From positions 1-20,123 of the forward strand of contig CAUUKX010000033.1 in the NCBI GenBank assembly GCA_963545585.1: a DNA stretch of 20,123 nucleotides. Direction: 5' to 3'. Below the pieces are notes generated by a model, which was given only the letters and a program-made list of their open reading frames with translations, was not told the origin of the DNA and ran no database searches. Made by a program: the position numbers and the translations under genes. The DNA comes from W11650 sp963545585. Lineage in GTDB: Bacteria; Bacillota; Clostridia; Lachnospirales; Vallitaleaceae. Shown here piece by piece: positions 16,601 to 20,123 of this stretch (position 1 is the first letter of the stretch; every line of letters begins with the position of its first letter).

Positions 16601-17512
16601 TTCGCCGGTTTGGGTATCAACTACATCCTCGGCCAGCACCGAACCGACAATCCGGTTCTCAAACGCTAATTTCTTGTTAAACTTATAACGTCCGACCCGC
16701 GCCAAATCATAGCGTCTGGCATCAAAAAAGACAGCATTAAGCAGAGACTCCGCACTTTCTACCGTTGGCGGCTCTCCCGGCCGAATCCTTTTATAAACTT
16801 CAATCAAACCCTCTTCATATGAGCGGGAATTATCTTTTTCCAAACTTGCCAAAATTTTCGGCTCTTCCCCAAACAAATCAATAATTTCCGAATCCTTGCC
16901 AATGCCCAGCGCCCGAATCAAAACAGTAATCGGCACTTTTCTAGTCCGGTCGACCCGCACATAAAAAACATCATTGGAATCGGTTTCATATTCCAGCCAA
17001 GCCCCGCGATTGGGAATGACCGTACAGGAGTAAAGCTCTTTTCCGATTTTATCATGTTTAATCGCATAATAAATACCGGGCGAGCGCACCAACTGCGATA
17101 CAACGACTCTTTCTGCGCCGTTAATCACAAAAGTACCGGTTTCCGTCATCAACGGCAGCTCACCCATGTAGATATCATGCTCATTGATTTCATCCTTTTC
17201 CTTGTTATATAATCTAGCCCTGACCTTTAACGGAGCGGCGTAGGTCGCGTCCCTTTCCTTACATTCCTCGACCGTATACTTGGGGTCATCGCTGAAGCTA
17301 AAATCCAAAAATTCTAATGATAAGCTGTTGGTATAGTCTTCAACCGGAGAAATATCTTGAAACGCTTCTTTTAGTCCTTCATTCAAGAACCATTTGTAGG
17401 AATTTTTCTGCACCTCGATCAGATTGGGCATATCTAAGACTTCTTTCTGCCTTGAATATGTCATCCGCAATCCATCGCCAATATGCATCGGCTTAATTCT
17501 TCTTTTTTCCAT
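13688..17512 (-). CDS. rpoB: DNA-directed RNA polymerase subunit beta
   Basis: The 1274-residue beta subunit begins with [19 protein letters not shown], typical of Clostridia. The rifampicin pocket (about 485-513) has the sensitive-type residues at the sites most often mutated: D494, H504 and S509, equivalent to E. coli D516, H526 and S531. [12 protein letters not shown] and the C-terminal clamp segment [20 protein letters not shown] are intact. The last 69 residues (1206-1274) are unusual: I count 31 Asp or Glu and only two basic residues. The ATG at 17512 has AAGGAG 12 nt upstream. No rplJ-rplL precedes it; rpoBC has its own promoter and a leader of about 175 nt. The start could also be Met9, but family members extend as far as the chosen start. 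Confidence 0.99.
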   Translation of the reverse strand: [1274 protein letters not shown]

Positions 17513-17614
17513 CTTGTCGCTTCACTCCTTGGCATTCATTGGCTTATTAACATGATAAAACGGAGCCCTCTTCAGCTTTCCGGTACAAGAACCAGTCCTT
17601 TCCCGGCTGCCGCC

Positions 17615-17669
17615 GCTCTTTTTAGTCGCTCAAAAATCAAACAAGTCTTCCAGCAACACAAAAAAGAGC
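17615..17669 (-). promoter_or_regulatory. Nested hairpin in the rpoB leader
   Basis: On the minus strand GCTCTTTTT (17669-17661) pairs perfectly with AAAAAGAGC (17623-17615). Inside it, GTTGCT pairs with AGCGAC (six pairs, one G-T), separated from the outer stem by a 3x1 internal loop, leaving a 21-nt apical loop. It begins about 20 nt after the predicted transcription start and is not followed by a T run, so it is a leader structure rather than a terminator. Function unknown. Confidence 0.55.
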
Positions 17670-17695
17670 ACAAAGGCCCACTGTCGTATTTTTCT

Positions 17696-17724
17696 ATGTT
17701 ATCACTTGCTTTTTTCTTTGTCAA
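17696..17724 (-). promoter_or_regulatory. Sigma-A promoter of rpoBC
   Basis: The minus strand has a perfect -35 box TTGACA (17724-17719), a 17-bp spacer and the -10 box TAACAT (17701-17696), preceded by TGA (extended -10). The start is expected near 17689. This gives rpoBC a strong promoter independent of any ribosomal protein genes. Confidence 0.88.
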
Positions 17725-17909
17725 GCATTTTTCTTTAATTTTACTTTTAATTTATAATCTTGACGGTTCACAGCAACAAATTCTGTCAGCCCTTCCTTCT
17801 CCGACCTGATTATCTCCTTGATAAAAAACTCGACCCCGCCAACCAAGCCGAAACCATCATCCTCATACATCGGCATCGCACTTTCGCTGTTCCTACAAAC
17901 CAGCTAATC
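17725..17909. other. Gene-free stretch between the rpoB promoter and repeat E3
   Basis: This is part of the 542-base gene-free region between the GGDEF gene and rpoB. The first 40 bases are AT-rich and could act as an UP-element-like region for the rpoB promoter. In the remainder I see no ORF with a ribosome binding site, no terminator and no recognised RNA gene. Confidence 0.4.
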
Positions 17910-18057
17910 AATATCTCAACTTTGCAATGTTCTGCAAGACTATAACAGCCTTTTTTAGGCAGACTGCCCGCCCGGGCAGAAAGCGAAGCTTTCGATCAGG
18001 CAGGTCGTCCACCCGGGCAAAAGTACACCGTACTTCAATCAGGAGAAAATTGAGTTA
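17910..18057 (+). repeat. Intergenic modular repeat E3 (two inner modules)
   Basis: The left end matches E2's left end at 20 of 24 positions through CTCAACTTT..ATGTTC. The right end is GGAGAAAATTGAGTTA. Module 1 (17971-18000) reads CCCGGGCA, hairpin GAAAGC-GAA-GCTTTC, GATCAGG, enclosed by a further GACTGCC/GGCAGGTC stem with one bulge. Module 2 (18012-18043) reads CCCGGGCA, hairpin AAGTAC-ACC-GTACTT, then AATCAGG. A GCC-TTTTTTA-GGC hairpin precedes module 1. The stop codon of the GGDEF gene (18057-18055) lies in the right terminal sequence. TCAAT occurs on both sides (17908-17912 and 18059-18063), possibly a target duplication. No separate terminator is visible for the GGDEF gene, so this element may serve as its 3' end. 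Confidence 0.85.
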
Positions 18058-20118
18058 GTCAATCATACACTTCAACATTTTTTCGCACAATTCCGGGTCA
18101 TAGCGCCGACCGGCCAGTGCCAGCATATCTGCTTTTATTTGGCTAAGGTCTTTGCCAAAACGCTGCGAATGCGTCTTGATATAATAAGCGTCAAATAAAA
18201 TCCGAAAAGCCCGTACCGCCAACGGAATTTCCTCGCCACGGATGTCCAGCACTCCCTCTGAACCGTCCCAAGCTTCATTTACGTTGGTCAGGTATTCAGC
18301 AATCACCAAAGTCTCAATTTCACCGACATTGCGGAGCACGGCATAACTACTCTCGACTAATTTCTGCGGAAAACGCAAACTATGAAAATCATAACCCGAC
18401 ATTTCCCACTCGTCCCGATCCAAAATCAGCTTGCCGACATTTAAATAAGTGCTAATCTGCCCTATTTCTTTTCTGATCGACGGACTTAGCTCCGGCACGC
18501 TCTCCGTCCGAGCCAGCAGCATCTCCAGTCCCTCCGTTTGAATCCTATCCTGCGGGCTGATTTGATACAATTTTTCCAAAACTCCCTGTAAAAAACGGCG
18601 GGCATTGACCTGCCGGTTTCTCTGCTTATCCTGATACATACTCTCATCGGCCACTGCCATGACTTCGTCCATAGTTGCACCCTCTATGTCAGTCTTAACG
18701 GCATAGCCCATCGCCACCGACAGCGGCAATGTTTCTATTTTTTCCTGCTCTAACTTTTGGCTGATTCGTTCCGCCACCTTTTTCAACGCCGTTTCATCAG
18801 CTTGGGGGAAAAGAATAACAAACTCATCGCCGCCGATGCGTGCCACCAAATCCCGACTGCGACAGCTGCCGCTCAGTATCCCGGCCACTTTGACAATCAA
18901 TTCATCGCCTCGGAAATGTCCGAAAATATCATTAGTCAGTTTTAGGCCGTTGATATCAACCATCATAAAGGCAAGCGGATAATTGCTCTCGTTCATCCCG
19001 ATTTTTTTCAGCATTTCGTTAAAATATTGGCGATTAGCTACTTCCGTCAGTGCATCATGCTGAGCTCTGAATAAAATCTCTCTTTCCTGTCTTTTTCTAT
19101 CCCTGATGTCCCGAGCCGACATATAAATATATTTTTTGTCAGTCAGTTCCAACTCAATAAAAACACTCTCCAAAAGAAGCTCCATATTGTTCCTAGTGCG
19201 CAGCATCACCTCGATCTGAACCGCCGTACCATTGCCCAGCCGCCGGAAAATATCTTCAATATAAGCCTCGGCCGTCTGATCCTCTTTCTGCCGCTCAGGC
19301 ATCATTAAAAGCAACGATTTGCCCCGCAATTCTTCTTTTTCATCATATCCCAGCAATTTTATCGCAGCGAAATTAACATCCGAAATCTGGTCTTTTTCCA
19401 GCAGAAAAATAGCTTCACTGGAATAATAAAACATTGTTCGAAAATGCTGTTCGTTCCGCTGCAATTCTTCATTGACATACTGCAACTGGCAATTCTTCTG
19501 ATGCAGCATTTTATCCCTGTCCGACAGTTCAATCAAAAGCTGCTCCCGGTTATGGATGTACTGCATGATATTAAACGCTGCCACTGTAAAGATAGGATAA
19601 GCAACAACAAAGGTCAGTGCTGGCTCAAGTTCGTTCATCCAGTCCTCACCCGCCATCATCAGCACAGTCACGGCACTGATTAGATTCGTTAACAGCGCCA
19701 TTAAAAAAAGGCGCATAGAATTAAAAGGAAGCTTCTTAGCCCGCAAAGCATAAATAAAGCCCATCTCCAAAAAATAAACTAACGCAATCCCACACAGTGC
19801 AACCGTCGTGCCTTTCGTACCCCGAAGCCAGCGAATGGCAAAAGTAGCGCCAGCTGTAATACTTACCGTAATCGGGCCATACCCGGCCGCTGCCAAATTA
19901 AACAAAACCTCACGCGCATCATAGCTGATTTTGTTACTGCTGACAAAGGGAGTTTTAATGTCGATAAAAATAAACAGTGTAAAAACAAAGCCCTGAATGA
20001 CCTGAGTATAGTCCCATTTTAATTTTTTATCATTTTTATTGAACTTAAAATTTTTACCGATTAGCGTAGAAATAAAAACAAATGCTAAAATAACACTGGC
20101 TTTTGAAATCAGAGCCAT
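18055..20118 (-). CDS. Membrane sensor: 5TM-LYT-like, PAS, GGDEF and degenerate HD-GYP-like domains
   Basis: This is a predicted membrane-bound cyclic-di-GMP enzyme of 687 residues. Hydrophobic segments at about 5-20, 38-58, 72-98, 104-125, 136-156 and 166-187 carry a DAREVLFNLAAAGYGP pattern like the 5TMR sensor of LytS-type proteins. A linker at about 190-225 leads to a PAS domain (about 225-340, ending ARDIRDRKRQE). The GGDEF domain (about 345-505) has an intact RIGGDEF (429-433), D388 in VDIN, and an RSRD inhibitory site at 420-423 with the usual five-residue spacing. Residues 510-687 resemble HD-GYP but lack its metal ligands: HDIGK is LNVGK, and HHE..DG.GYP is VNEAWDGSEGVL. Diguanylate cyclase activity is likely and phosphodiesterase activity unlikely. 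The ATG at 20118 is five bases from the window edge, so the true start may be upstream. Confidence 0.9.
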   Translation of the reverse strand: MALISKASVILAFVFISTLIGKNFKFNKNDKKLKWDYTQVIQGFVFTLFIFIDIKTPFVSSNKISYDAREVLFNLAAAGYGPITVSITAGATFAIRWLRGTKGTTVALCGIALVYFLEMGFIYALRAKKLPFNSMRLFLMALLTNLISAVTVLMMAGEDWMNELEPALTFVVAYPIFTVAAFNIMQYIHNREQLLIELSDRDKMLHQKNCQLQYVNEELQRNEQHFRTMFYYSSEAIFLLEKDQISDVNFAAIKLLGYDEKEELRGKSLLLMMPERQKEDQTAEAYIEDIFRRLGNGTAVQIEVMLRTRNNMELLLESVFIELELTDKKYIYMSARDIRDRKRQEREILFRAQHDALTEVANRQYFNEMLKKIGMNESNYPLAFMMVDINGLKLTNDIFGHFRGDELIVKVAGILSGSCRSRDLVARIGGDEFVILFPQADETALKKVAERISQKLEQEKIETLPLSVAMGYAVKTDIEGATMDEVMAVADESMYQDKQRNRQVNARRFLQGVLEKLYQISPQDRIQTEGLEMLLARTESVPELSPSIRKEIGQISTYLNVGKLILDRDEWEMSGYDFHSLRFPQKLVESSYAVLRNVGEIETLVIAEYLTNVNEAWDGSEGVLDIRGEEIPLAVRAFRILFDAYYIKTHSQRFGKDLSQIKADMLALAGRRYDPELCEKMLKCMID

Positions 20119-20123
20119 TATCT

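Noticed and set aside
17910..18057. Tandem CCCGGGCA modules of E3 as a CRISPR array.
   Set aside because: Only two units exist, the inter-unit sequence is 11 bases, and the units are hairpin modules bounded by inverted ends, not repeats with spacers.

Overview
The window is a minus-strand-only stretch of a Gram-positive, Clostridia-type chromosome. RpoB and RpoC most resemble Lachnospiraceae-type polymerase subunits from memory. The FGAM synthase is the long single-chain PurL of clostridia rather than the split PurS/PurQ/PurL of Bacillus. Ribosome binding sites are AGGAGG-like and the promoters are sigma-A type. Family-level placement is inference; no comparison could be run.

Layout, read in the direction of transcription (from high to low coordinates). 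(1) 20118-18055: a membrane-anchored sensor with 5TM, PAS and GGDEF domains and a C-terminal HD-GYP-like domain that looks catalytically dead; its true start may lie outside the window. (2) 18054-17513: 542 bases without a gene, holding a structured intergenic repeat (E3), a strong sigma-A promoter and a leader of about 175 nt with a long nested hairpin. (3) rpoB and rpoC, 23 nt apart, closed by a strong intrinsic terminator. No rplJ/rplL precedes them. (4) A second strong promoter followed by seven de novo purine genes in the order purL-purE-purF-purM-purN-purH-purD; purD runs off the left edge. Together with purC, purB and either a purK or a CO2-using PurE, all outside this window, these would convert PRPP to IMP: PurF (step 1), PurD (2), PurN (3), PurL (4), PurM (5), PurE (6), PurH (9-10).

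The least ordinary feature is a family of structured intergenic repeats. Three copies (E1 in purN-purH, E2 in purE-purF, E3 between the GGDEF gene and rpoB) share inverted terminal sequences of the form TTAACTCAACTTTCCC. Between these ends lie one or two copies of a ~31-nt module, CCCGGGCA / short hairpin / GATCAGG, whose hairpin arms differ between copies while mostly keeping base pairing. Each copy starts within a few bases of the stop codon of the upstream gene. A solo terminal sequence lies over the purH translation start. The build (fixed ends, variable number of inner modules) recalls pneumococcal BOX elements but the sequence is not one I recognise.

Other points worth a look: a PurF that keeps its propeptide and catalytic Cys but lacks two of the four cysteines that bind the 4Fe-4S cluster in B. 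subtilis PurF; a 69-residue hyperacidic tail on RpoB; the degenerate HD-GYP domain; and an exact 12-mer shared by the leaders of purE and purF.
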